From Caulobacter segnis (GTDB lineage Bacteria; Pseudomonadota; Alphaproteobacteria; Caulobacterales; Caulobacteraceae): 64,000 nt of DNA. Below are positions 9,096-16,320 of this stretch, one piece after another; the first letter of the stretch is position 1; the number at the start of each line of letters is the position of its first letter. Position numbers and translations under genes: made by a program. Under the pieces are notes generated by a model. It did not search any database and had not been told where the DNA came from. It saw nothing but the letters and a program-made list of their open reading frames with translations. The stretch lies in the NCBI RefSeq assembly GCF_023935105.1, contig NZ_CP096040.1:3782001-3846000 (forward strand). Reading direction: 5' to 3'.

Positions 9096-10727
9096 GTGCG
9101 GATTGGTGTCGATGTCGGCGGTACGAACACCGACGCCGTGCTCATGCGCGACCGCGAGGTCGTCGCCTGGACCAAGCAACCAACCACCGCGGAGGTGAGT
9201 CTCGGCGTCGCCGCGGCGATCGGCGCGGTCCTGGCCCAGGCAGGCGTGAAGGCCGATGCGATCTCTTCGGTGATGATCGGCACGACCCACTTCGCCAACG
9301 CCCTGGTCGAACGCGACAGGCTGGACAAGGTGGGCGTCCTGCGATTGGCCAGTCCTTCCGGCGAGGCGCTGCCGCCGATGACCGGTTGGCCTGACGACCT
9401 CACCGCCTGCGTCGAGCGGCACGTCTATCTGCTGCGGGGCGGGTACGAGCTCGACGGTCGGGAGATATCGACGCTGGACGCGGACGCCGTACGCCAAGCC
9501 GCGCGCGATCTGCGGGGCCTGGGCGTCGACGCCGTCGCCATCTGCAGTGCGTTCGCGCCGATCAACGCCGAGATGGAGGAACGCGCGGCCGCGATCGTGC
9601 GGCAGGAGCATCCCCGAGCCTCCGTCAGCCTTTCCCACACCCTCGGCCGGCTCGGCTTCATCGAGCGTGAGAATGCGACGATCCTCAACGCCGCCCTGAC
9701 CAGCCTGGCCGCCGCGGTGATCGTTTCCTTCGAGCATGCGCTACGCCAGATCGGCGTCGACGCACCGCTGTATATTTCCCAGAACGACGGCACCTTGATT
9801 TCGGCGACCCAGGCGGCCGCCGCGCCCGTGCTGACCATCGGGTCAGGCCCCACGAACAGTATGCGCGGCGCGGCCTTCCTGACCGGGGTGAAGGACGCCA
9901 TCGTCATGGACGTGGGCGGCACCACGACCGACATTGGGGTGTTGAGCAACGGCTTTCCGCGAGAATCCTCCATCGCGGTGGACATCGGCGGCGTCCGGAC
10001 CAACTTCCGGATGCCCGACATCCTCGCCATCGGCCTGGGCGGCGGCACACGCGTTCACCTCGCCCCCGAACTGTATAACGCCGAGACCCTTGCCGCGGAC
10101 AGCTTCCGGGTCGGTCCCGACTCAGTCGGCTTCCGCATCACCCAGGAAGGCATGCTGTTCGGCGGCGCGACCTTGACGGCGAGCGACGTGGCGGCGGCGC
10201 AGGGCCGTGCACGGTTCGGTGACCCATCACGGCTTCCCAATCTCAGCCCGCAGGTGCGGACGGCGGTCTGGTCTCGCTTCCAGACCATCCTGGAGGATGG
10301 CGTGGACCGGATGAAGACAGCCCGCGGCGATGCGACGATCCTGGCGGTTGGTGGGGGCGCCTTCCTGATCCCCGACACGCTGAGGGGAGCCGCCCAGGTC
10401 ATTCGCCCGCCGCATGCCGGCGTGGCCAACGCGGTCGGCGCGGCCATCGCACAGGTCGGCGCGCAGGTGGACCAGATCGTCGACTACGCCAAGGTCGCGC
10501 GCGCCGACGCCCTGCAGGCGATGCGAGACGAAGCGTGCGGCCGTGTCGTCGCCGCGGGCGGCGACGCCGCCAGCGCTCAAGTGGTGGAGGTGGATGAGGT
10601 GTATTTGAGTTATCTGCCCGGCCGAGCGGCGCAGGTCAGGATCAGGGCTGTCGGTGATTTGGTCGGCGGTCGGCCATCGAGTGCGACCGCCTCGGACGCC
10701 GGGAGCCGGACGCGCCATGCTTATTGA
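9096..10727 (+). CDS. Hydantoinase/5-oxoprolinase family ATPase-type protein (HyuA-like)
   Basis: The N-terminal MRIGVDVGGTNTDAVL and internal VMDVGGTTTDIGVL are the two ASKHA-fold phosphate-binding loops of hydantoinase A/oxoprolinase proteins, and the C-terminal AVGGGAFLIPD fits the same fold. Such enzymes use ATP to open cyclic amides (hydantoins, oxoproline). The 543 aa length matches the short bacterial HyuA-like form. The start is GTG at 9096 after GGGGCGAGCTG. It is the first gene of an operon with DUF917 and an NCS1-type permease, a common arrangement for uptake and hydrolysis of a cyclic ureide. Its last bases overlap the next start by 11 nt. Confidence 0.88.
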   Translation: MRIGVDVGGTNTDAVLMRDREVVAWTKQPTTAEVSLGVAAAIGAVLAQAGVKADAISSVMIGTTHFANALVERDRLDKVGVLRLASPSGEALPPMTGWPDDLTACVERHVYLLRGGYELDGREISTLDADAVRQAARDLRGLGVDAVAICSAFAPINAEMEERAAAIVRQEHPRASVSLSHTLGRLGFIERENATILNAALTSLAAAVIVSFEHALRQIGVDAPLYISQNDGTLISATQAAAAPVLTIGSGPTNSMRGAAFLTGVKDAIVMDVGGTTTDIGVLSNGFPRESSIAVDIGGVRTNFRMPDILAIGLGGGTRVHLAPELYNAETLAADSFRVGPDSVGFRITQEGMLFGGATLTASDVAAAQGRARFGDPSRLPNLSPQVRTAVWSRFQTILEDGVDRMKTARGDATILAVGGGAFLIPDTLRGAAQVIRPPHAGVANAVGAAIAQVGAQVDQIVDYAKVARADALQAMRDEACGRVVAAGGDAASAQVVEVDEVYLSYLPGRAAQVRIRAVGDLVGGRPSSATASDAGSRTRHAY

Positions 10728-11820
10728 TCGCACAGCCCTGGCCGACCTGGCGCTCGGCGCCGCCTTCCTTGGCTCGGGCGGCGGCGGCGACCCCTATTAT
10801 GGGCAGCTGTTGGGTGAGGCCGAACTGGCGCGACGCGGCGCCGTCGAGTTGATCGCCCTGGACACCCTGGCGGATGACGCGCTGGTCGTTCCCTGCGGCT
10901 GGATCGGCGCGCCGACGGTTTCGGTCGAGAAGTTGCCCAGCGGACGCGAAGCCGTCGCTGGCTTGCGCAGGCTGGAGCAGATCTTCGGACGGCCAATCGA
11001 TGCGGTGATGCCCATAGAGATCGGTGGCGGCAACGGTCTGGCTCCCTTGTTCGCCGCCGCGCAACTGGACGTGCCCGTGGTGGATTGCGACGGCATGGGA
11101 CGGGCCTTCCCTGAGTCCCAGATGGCGATCTTCAACATCCGGGGACTGTCGTCCTGCCCCTCGGTCCTGACCGCCGCCTGCGGCGCGCTGACGGTGATCG
11201 AGACCGACGACAACTTGACCCACGAGCGGGTAGCGCGAGCGCTCTCGGTGGCCTTAGGCGGCATCGCCCACATGGTCGAATATCCGCTCACCGGTCGTCA
11301 GGCGAAGGACCACGCCATCGGCGGCAGCCTTTCGGCCGCCATCGCCATCGGGGCGGCCATCCGGGAGGCCCGCGAGCGTGGCGACGACCCGTTCGCTGCC
11401 CTGTGCTCGGCGCTGCGCCGGTCAGGCCTCTATCCCCATGCCGGCTTGCTCTTCGACGGCAAGATCGTCGATCTGGAGCGCGAGACACGCGGCGGCTTTT
11501 CGATCGGCCGGGTGGCGATCGAGAGCTTCAACGGCCAAAGCCGCATGGATCTAGAGTTCCAGAACGAAAATCTGATCGCGCGGCGCGACGGCGCGGTGGT
11601 GGCCCTGGTGCCCGATCTCATCACGGTCATGGACCGCGAGACCGCCGACAGCATCACCACCGAGCGGCTGAAATATGGGCAGCGGGTGAAGGTGGTGGGC
11701 TCGGCCGCCCCGCCCATGCTACGCGAGGCTCGCGCCCTGGCCTTCGTGGGTCCCGCGGCCTTCGGGTTCACCGAAACCTACCGCCCGATCGAGCAACTCA
11801 ATGCGTGGGATGACCTGTGA
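10717..11820 (+). CDS. DUF917 (S-methyl thiohydantoin desulfurase-type) protein
   Basis: The ATG at 10717 follows GGGAGCCGGACGCGCC. The protein (367 aa) starts with LGAAFLGSGGGGDPYYG, the glycine-rich signature of DUF917, and continues through CGWIGAPTVSVEK and MPIEIGGGNGL. DUF917 proteins accompany HyuA-like proteins in hydantoin and thiohydantoin utilisation operons, and some desulfurate thiohydantoins. Translational coupling is likely on both sides: an 11 nt overlap upstream and a GTGA overlap with the permease downstream. The precise substrate is unknown. Confidence 0.85.
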   Translation: MLIDRTALADLALGAAFLGSGGGGDPYYGQLLGEAELARRGAVELIALDTLADDALVVPCGWIGAPTVSVEKLPSGREAVAGLRRLEQIFGRPIDAVMPIEIGGGNGLAPLFAAAQLDVPVVDCDGMGRAFPESQMAIFNIRGLSSCPSVLTAACGALTVIETDDNLTHERVARALSVALGGIAHMVEYPLTGRQAKDHAIGGSLSAAIAIGAAIREARERGDDPFAALCSALRRSGLYPHAGLLFDGKIVDLERETRGGFSIGRVAIESFNGQSRMDLEFQNENLIARRDGAVVALVPDLITVMDRETADSITTERLKYGQRVKVVGSAAPPMLREARALAFVGPAAFGFTETYRPIEQLNAWDDL

Positions 11821-13097
11821 CGCCCCAGGTCAGCGACGACGCCCCGAACGCACCGGTTGCGGCCCACCTGACGATACCGGGGTGGCGCGTCGCCCTGATC
11901 GTGGCCAGCTTCTCCATCGGCCTGCCCGACTTTCTGAACGGCGCGAACATGAGCCTCGCGCTAGGGCTCGACAAGGCGGTGGCCGCGGCGTTCCTGGCCG
12001 GCCTGATCCTGTGCTTGGGCGGCTGCATGACCGCCTTGGTCAGCGTCCAAACGCGGCTTTCGACCTATGTTCTGGTCCAGCGGTCGTTCGGCCGGGGCGG
12101 CGCGGCGGTGATCAACACGGTCATCGCCCTGATCCATTTCTGCTGGTTCGGGGTGAACGCCGCCTTCTTCGGCGAGGCGATGATGATGGCCGCCCAGGCA
12201 AACGGTCTGGCGGGAAACTTCCCGCTGTTCGTTATCCTCGGCGGCCTGCTGATGACCGGCTCGACGATCATCGGCTTTCGCGCGCTCGACCGGCTGGCGC
12301 TGGTCTGCGTGCCGGTGCTCGCCGCGATCCTGATCGCGGTGGCGGTCCTGGCCGTGCGCCAGCACGGCTTGGTCGTGCGCCCCTCCGCCCATCCGCCCGA
12401 GCCGATGGAGTTCGGCGTCGCCGTGTCCGCCCTGATCGGGGCCTATATGCTGGCTGTGGCCACCATGCCAGACTTGGCGCGGTTCATCCGCACCCGAGCT
12501 GGCGCGGTGGCCGGCATGATCTTTTCCTACCCGATCGCCACGCCGCTGATGATGGTCGCCGCCGCCCTGCCGGCGCTGGCGACCCACCAGACCAGTTTCA
12601 TGAAGCTGGTCGTAGCGCTGGGCCTGGGAACGCCGGTTCTGTTCCTGCTGGTTCTACCGACCTGGACCGTGAATTCGCTCAACCTCTATTCGGCCAGCCT
12701 GTCGCTGAGCACGACCTTTCCCGCCGTCCGCCAATGGGTGCTTATCCTCGCCGGCGGCGTGATCGGGACCGCGTTCGCGCTGATGGGCATCCTGGATCTC
12801 TTCGTTCCCTTCGTGCTGTTCCTCGGCCTAATCATTCCGCCGATCGCCGCCATCTACGTGATCGACGCCTTCACGACATATCGCGGCGCGGACACGACGG
12901 AGTCGATCCGCGTGCTGGCTCCGGTGCGCTGGGCCGCCCTGGGGACCTGGGCGGGATCGATCCTGGTGGCGGTGCTGGCCGTCTATAAGGGTTGGACCCT
13001 GACGACCGTGCCGGCGCTGGATGCGACCCTCGTCGCCAGCCTGGCCTATGGACTGATCCTGTGGCTGCGGGCCAGGCGCGGTCTTGCGATCACATGA
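11817..13097 (+). CDS. NCS1-family nucleobase/hydantoin permease (CodB-like)
   Basis: A 426-residue, about 12-helix membrane protein. The signature SIGLPDFLNGANMSLALGL is typical of cytosine permease-like NCS1 carriers, and the substrate-site helix region NTVIALIHFCWFGVNAAFF is also typical. It would bring a cyclic ureide, hydantoin or nucleobase into the cytoplasm for the HyuA/DUF917 pair. GTG start at 11817, overlapping the DUF917 stop (GTGA). Its own stop overlaps the ATG of a truncated fourth gene at 13094 (ATGA), showing the operon was once longer. Confidence 0.88.
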   Translation: MTPQVSDDAPNAPVAAHLTIPGWRVALIVASFSIGLPDFLNGANMSLALGLDKAVAAAFLAGLILCLGGCMTALVSVQTRLSTYVLVQRSFGRGGAAVINTVIALIHFCWFGVNAAFFGEAMMMAAQANGLAGNFPLFVILGGLLMTGSTIIGFRALDRLALVCVPVLAAILIAVAVLAVRQHGLVVRPSAHPPEPMEFGVAVSALIGAYMLAVATMPDLARFIRTRAGAVAGMIFSYPIATPLMMVAAALPALATHQTSFMKLVVALGLGTPVLFLLVLPTWTVNSLNLYSASLSLSTTFPAVRQWVLILAGGVIGTAFALMGILDLFVPFVLFLGLIIPPIAAIYVIDAFTTYRGADTTESIRVLAPVRWAALGTWAGSILVAVLAVYKGWTLTTVPALDATLVASLAYGLILWLRARRGLAIT

Positions 13098-13230
13098 CGA
13101 GCCCCGTCGAGGCGCTCGACGACGAGGACGTCCGCGCACTGATCGCCGAATATCCCCTCGCCTGGGTCGTCGCGCGCGGGACCGACGACGGCGACCGCAG
13201 CCTGTTGCCGCTGGTAGGCGTCCACGACGC
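13094..13230 (+). pseudogene. 5' remnant of a PaiB/FMN-binding-like gene
   Basis: An ATG overlapping the permease stop begins VEALDDEDVRALIAEYPLAW, VVARGTDDGDRSLLPLVGVHD. This resembles the start of PaiB-type FMN-binding split-barrel proteins (a D-x-x-x-L-I-x-x-YPLA start, then xLPL). Similarity stops near 13225, where minus-strand ornithine-cyclodeaminase-like sequence begins. It therefore looks like a gene truncated by a deletion or rearrangement. The exact junction is estimated to within about 15 bases. Confidence 0.55.
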
Positions 13231-13425
13231 GGCCGGGTCGATATCGAAAACGCGCAGCTTGCGGATCCCGCAGAGGGCGTGGAACCCGAAGGCTTGGAAT
13301 TCCGATTGCGCCCCCAGGCCGATCAAGGCCATGACCTCGGAGTCAGGGCGCGCCAGCCGTCGCGCCACGAGCGCGGAGGTCGCCTCGGTAGCGACTTGGC
13401 CAAGATACACCCAGAGGGCAAGGCA
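13228..13425 (-). pseudogene. Fragment of an ornithine cyclodeaminase-family gene
   Basis: Read on the minus strand, this stretch gives ATSALVARRLARPDSEVMAL, IGLGAQSEFQAFGFHALCGI and RKLRVFDIDPAA. That is the NAD-binding Rossmann entry of ornithine cyclodeaminase/mu-crystallin proteins (GxGxQ replaced by GLGAQ). Only about 60 of the usual 320 or so residues are present. It is cut at 13228 against the PaiB-like remnant, and upstream it has no plausible N-terminal half. It abuts the 3' end of the AbiEi-like gene. Confidence 0.65.
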
Positions 13426-13432
13426 TGGCTGC

Positions 13433-14311
13433 CTACGAGTTGGCCACCGAGATGTTTAGCGAAATCATCCACCTTTCCGAGAAGACGGGCGTGTAGGGTC
13501 CGTCTGGATCGAGCTTGCGTGAACCGCCGCGCTGAGCGAATGCCGACCACGCCGAAATCTCCGACGCTTCGATCCCGACCACCTCGGTCAGGATATAGCC
13601 GGCGCGCACCTTGGCGATCTTGCTTTCGATTTCGTCCACGGCCTCGACGATGGCGTTGAGATGGTCCCTGGCATGACGACGCCACACGGTCATGACGCTT
13701 GCCATGCCGCCGCAGAAATGCGGCTCGACCAGCATGGTGGCGAACGTGGCCCCAACGGTCGATACTCGAACCTGGTCGATCTCGACGACGGTAACGGGTC
13801 GAGAGACCTCGTGAACGGCTATTGTTCGTCGACGAAGCCGATCGCCGAAGACGATCCTCGGATATGCAGGGCCCGCGTCGCGTTCGCCGAGTGCGGCGTT
13901 CCCTGTTTGGCGTTCCCCCCACGCCTTTCGCGTCAGGGTCGACAGATGCAGTGGGACGTCCGGTCCTCTTCGCAGATCGTGAAGACGCATGGCGGATGCA
14001 TGCGAGACGTAGCAAAACGGATCGACGAGCGTTGCGACTTGTTCAGCGGTTTCTCCGCCCTCTCTGTCGAGGAGGCGATAGACGCCGCGACCAAAGTCAC
14101 GATCCCGCGTCAGCATCCCTTCTCTTATGAATCGGGAGAGAAGCGCCGAGGCCCGAGGTCCGTCCCAGGCCTTCGGCAGACGGCTGATCGGCTCGCCTCG
14201 CCAGCGCCCGCTCGCAAAAAGCTCCTGGGTGAGGCGATAGAAATCCGGTTCAGTGACGACTCCGCTGCCGCGCTCATAGAGCGCATCCTCGACAGCGCCG
14301 GAAAACGACAT
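13433..14311 (-). CDS. AbiEi-type (COG5340-like) winged-helix antitoxin/regulator, 292 aa
   Basis: An N-terminal winged-helix segment (LLSRFIREGMLTRDRDFGRG) is followed by a body resembling AbiEi proteins (DPFCYVSHASAMRLHDL, VPLHLST, VTVVEIDQVRVSTVGATFAT). AbiEi proteins are the antitoxins of type IV toxin-antitoxin pairs and repress their own promoters through inverted repeats. No AbiEii nucleotidyltransferase gene lies next to it: downstream are gene fragments, and upstream, divergent, is a Fic gene. The ATG at 14311 lies 7 bases from a 47 bp perfect palindrome, a natural autoregulatory site. The C-terminal residues after ERWMISL may be altered by the adjoining rearrangement. Confidence 0.7.
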   Translation of the reverse strand: MSFSGAVEDALYERGSGVVTEPDFYRLTQELFASGRWRGEPISRLPKAWDGPRASALLSRFIREGMLTRDRDFGRGVYRLLDREGGETAEQVATLVDPFCYVSHASAMRLHDLRRGPDVPLHLSTLTRKAWGERQTGNAALGERDAGPAYPRIVFGDRLRRRTIAVHEVSRPVTVVEIDQVRVSTVGATFATMLVEPHFCGGMASVMTVWRRHARDHLNAIVEAVDEIESKIAKVRAGYILTEVVGIEASEISAWSAFAQRGGSRKLDPDGPYTPVFSERWMISLNISVANS

Positions 14312-14317
14312 GACCTG

Positions 14318-14364
14318 CTCACTGCCCCGCTTTATGTCCTAAGGACATAAAGCGGGGCAGTGAG
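14318..14364. repeat. 47 bp perfect palindrome P1
   Basis: Two 23-base arms (14318-14340 and 14342-14364) are perfectly complementary around a single central A. The centre contains TTATGTCCT-A-AGGACATAA. It lies 7 bases upstream of the AbiEi-like ATG. No T-run follows on either strand, so it is not an ordinary terminator. Operator, cruciform or RNA hairpin are all possible. Confidence 0.9.
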
Positions 14365-14374
14365 GCGCGTCAAT

Positions 14375-14396
14375 GAAATCCTCTCGGAGGGATTTC
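14375..14396. repeat. Short inverted repeat between the two long palindromes
   Basis: GAAATCC (14375-14381) pairs with GGATTTC (14390-14396) across an 8 base loop. It lies between P1 and P2 and adds to the structured nature of the spacer. Confidence 0.5.
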
Positions 14397-14408
14397 GACT
14401 TGCCGTCT

Positions 14409-14453
14409 GCTGGGCTTGGCCTTATGTCCTCAGGACATAAGGCCAAGCCCAGC
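14409..14453. repeat. 45 bp perfect palindrome P2
   Basis: Arms of 22 bases (14409-14430 and 14432-14453) are perfectly complementary around a central C. The core TTATGTCCT-C-AGGACATAA is identical to that of P1 except for the central base, while the outer arm sequences differ from P1 yet still pair completely. The centres of P1 and P2 are 90 bp apart. Confidence 0.9.
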
Positions 14454-14503
14454 GAGCGAAACGCTCCACCACCTGCGGCTCAGACACGCCAAAGCCCGAT
14501 TAT

Positions 14504-14539
14504 AAGATCGGCAAAAAGATCGGCAAAAAGATCGGCAAA
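14504..14539 (+). repeat. Three tandem 12 bp repeats AAGATCGGCAAA
   Basis: Exact copies lie at 14504-14515, 14516-14527 and 14528-14539. A fourth identical copy is at 14605-14616, directly abutting the fic ATG at 14617. The surrounding sequence is clearly richer in A and T than its neighbours. The array is a candidate operator for fic. Confidence 0.85.
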
Positions 14540-14545
14540 CATGCC

Positions 14546-14584
14546 CTCCTCTGAGGAGTTTCCTTTTAAGGGTTATAGCCTTAA
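14546..14584. promoter_or_regulatory. Two small inverted repeats in the fic leader
   Basis: CTCCTC-T-GAGGAG at 14546-14558 and TTAAGG-N7-CCTTAA at 14566-14584 lie between the tandem array and the repeat copy at the fic start. They could be part of the promoter or an RNA leader of fic. Their role is unknown. Confidence 0.4.
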
Positions 14585-14616
14585 TAGGAATGTTCGAACT
14601 CTAAAAGATCGGCAAA

Positions 14617-15819
14617 ATGAACGCGATTATCGAAACGCCGGGTCGGCTCGAACCTATGCGTTTGGAAGACGCCTCCACCGGCGACATAAATGAGGTTCTG
14701 GCGGAGCTCGCTTTCAAAGCCGGTCGTCTGGACAATGCGCTACGCCCCCGCCTGCAAGCCGAGGCCGCCAACCTCGTGCGCATCATGAACTGCTACTATT
14801 CCAATCTGATCGAAGGTCACACGACACGCCCGCGCGACATCGCCGCCGCAGTCGAGGGCGATCTTTCCGAGGATCCGGCCAAGCGCGACCTCCAACTCGA
14901 AGCCCGAGCCCACGTGATCGTCCAAGGCGCGATCGATCGAGAATTTCACGAAGGCGCCCTCGCCGACCCGGCGGCGGCCAATTTCATCCGCCGGCTTCAT
15001 CGTGACTTCTACGCTCAAGTCCCCGACGTGTTTCGAGAGATCAAAGGCAAAAACTTCAGCTTCATGATGGAGCCGGGCGTTTTCCGCCACGAGCCCGAAC
15101 ACGACGTCGAAGTCGGCCGTCACATCCCTCCATCCAGCGATCGCGTCGCGGACTTCATGGCTCGCTTTCACGCGGTTTATGGAGAACGTTCAGGTCGCTT
15201 GCGAGCAAGGCTGATCGACATACCCGCTGCTCATCACCGGTTCGCCTACATCCACCCCTTTCCGGATGGAAACGGACGCGTGGGCCGGCTTATGACCCAC
15301 GCGATGTTCCTGAAGGCCGGAATGGGCGCCGGCGGCCTCTGGTCTATTTCGCGGGGCTTGGCGCGCGGCCTTCAAGACCGCGAAGAATACATGTCGATGC
15401 TGGCGATGGCCGACAGCCCCCGACAAGGCGATTTGGACGGCCGCGGCAACCTCTCGCTCAAGGCGCTTCAGTCGTTCACGCTGTGGTTTTTGCGCGTTGC
15501 GCTCGACCAAGTTGAATTCATGACCAGCCTGTTCGACCTCGACAATCTATCCACTCGCCTTCGACGCCTGGTCGAGACCGACGTCGAGCTCGATCCGCGC
15601 GGCGCGGCGCTTTTACAAGCCGCTCTGGCGCGGGACGAAATTCCGCGAGGAGAGGCCTCGGCGATTACCGGCATGAGCGACAGAAGCGCCAGATCGATTC
15701 TGGCGCAGCTTACTCAAAAGGGTTTGCTCGTCAGCGACACGCCCAAGACGCCTGTCCGCCTCGGCCTTCCAACCGACTACATCGACCAGCTCTTCCCAAG
15801 GCTGTTCTACGAGGTTTGA
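14617..15819 (+). CDS. Fic-family protein adenylyltransferase with C-terminal winged helix
   Basis: The Fic core motif HPFPDGNGRVGR is at residues 213-224, with the catalytic His213. An inhibitory-helix motif of the S-x-x-x-E-G type (SNLIEG, residues 62-67) precedes it, which marks a class II Fic protein that is auto-inhibited through its own N-terminus. The last 80 or so residues form a helix-turn-helix-like wing (GEASAITGMSDRSARSILAQ). Fic enzymes transfer AMP, or rarely other nucleotides, to target proteins. The gene (400 aa) is preceded by the 12 bp repeats and diverges from the AbiEi-like gene. Its AT-richer leader suggests horizontal arrival. The target is unknown. Confidence 0.92.
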   Translation: MNAIIETPGRLEPMRLEDASTGDINEVLAELAFKAGRLDNALRPRLQAEAANLVRIMNCYYSNLIEGHTTRPRDIAAAVEGDLSEDPAKRDLQLEARAHVIVQGAIDREFHEGALADPAAANFIRRLHRDFYAQVPDVFREIKGKNFSFMMEPGVFRHEPEHDVEVGRHIPPSSDRVADFMARFHAVYGERSGRLRARLIDIPAAHHRFAYIHPFPDGNGRVGRLMTHAMFLKAGMGAGGLWSISRGLARGLQDREEYMSMLAMADSPRQGDLDGRGNLSLKALQSFTLWFLRVALDQVEFMTSLFDLDNLSTRLRRLVETDVELDPRGAALLQAALARDEIPRGEASAITGMSDRSARSILAQLTQKGLLVSDTPKTPVRLGLPTDYIDQLFPRLFYEV

Positions 15820-15971
15820 CCGATCGGGTTTGGCGCCTATCCCGCAAGCGGCGGACATAGAGGCTGCACTAAACGCCCAAGACGCGCCTTTCGCGCTTAC
15901 CCGAACCGATAGATCCTATGGACGTTCGCGCCGTCAGTCGCTAGCAGACCCGCGTCTCAACGGACTTCACG

Positions 15972-16205
15972 ATGGCTACAAACCGGTCCGAGGCGCTCAC
16001 CGGCGCCCGCAAACTCTGCCGCACGATGGCGAGCGCGCCGTTACCACAGGCCCGCGCGCGCGAACTCTTCCAAGTGCTCATACGGGCCAGGGGTTGGAGT
16101 TCCGCCGAAGAGGCAGCCATCGCCGAGCTGGGCGCCTGGCTAGACACCCGCCCGGCGCCAAGCGCGCTGAAGGATCGCTGCGAGAAACTGCTCGGCCGCC
16201 TCTAA
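15972..16205 (+). CDS. Small uncharacterised protein, 77 aa
   Basis: A short soluble, alanine- and arginine-rich protein (MATNRSEALTGARKL... CEKLLGRL), probably all helical. No family is recognised. It sits about 150 bases behind fic on the same strand. Codon use is typical of the genome. There is no clear Shine-Dalgarno sequence, so the call is tentative. Confidence 0.4.
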   Translation: MATNRSEALTGARKLCRTMASAPLPQARARELFQVLIRARGWSSAEEAAIAELGAWLDTRPAPSALKDRCEKLLGRL

Positions 16206-16320
16206 TCGGCGCCAAGCCTATGGATCGAGCATGACGTCGTGACTTCGATCGGCGATCTGTTCGCCCGCTCTTGGAGCGAGCTTACCGTGATAGGCAGGCG
16301 TCGCGATGAAGCCAGAACGC

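Noticed and set aside
14373..14693. A 106-codon frame through the Fic leader
   Set aside because: It only reads the 12 bp repeats (SAKRSAKRSAN) and runs into fic out of frame; no ribosome site.
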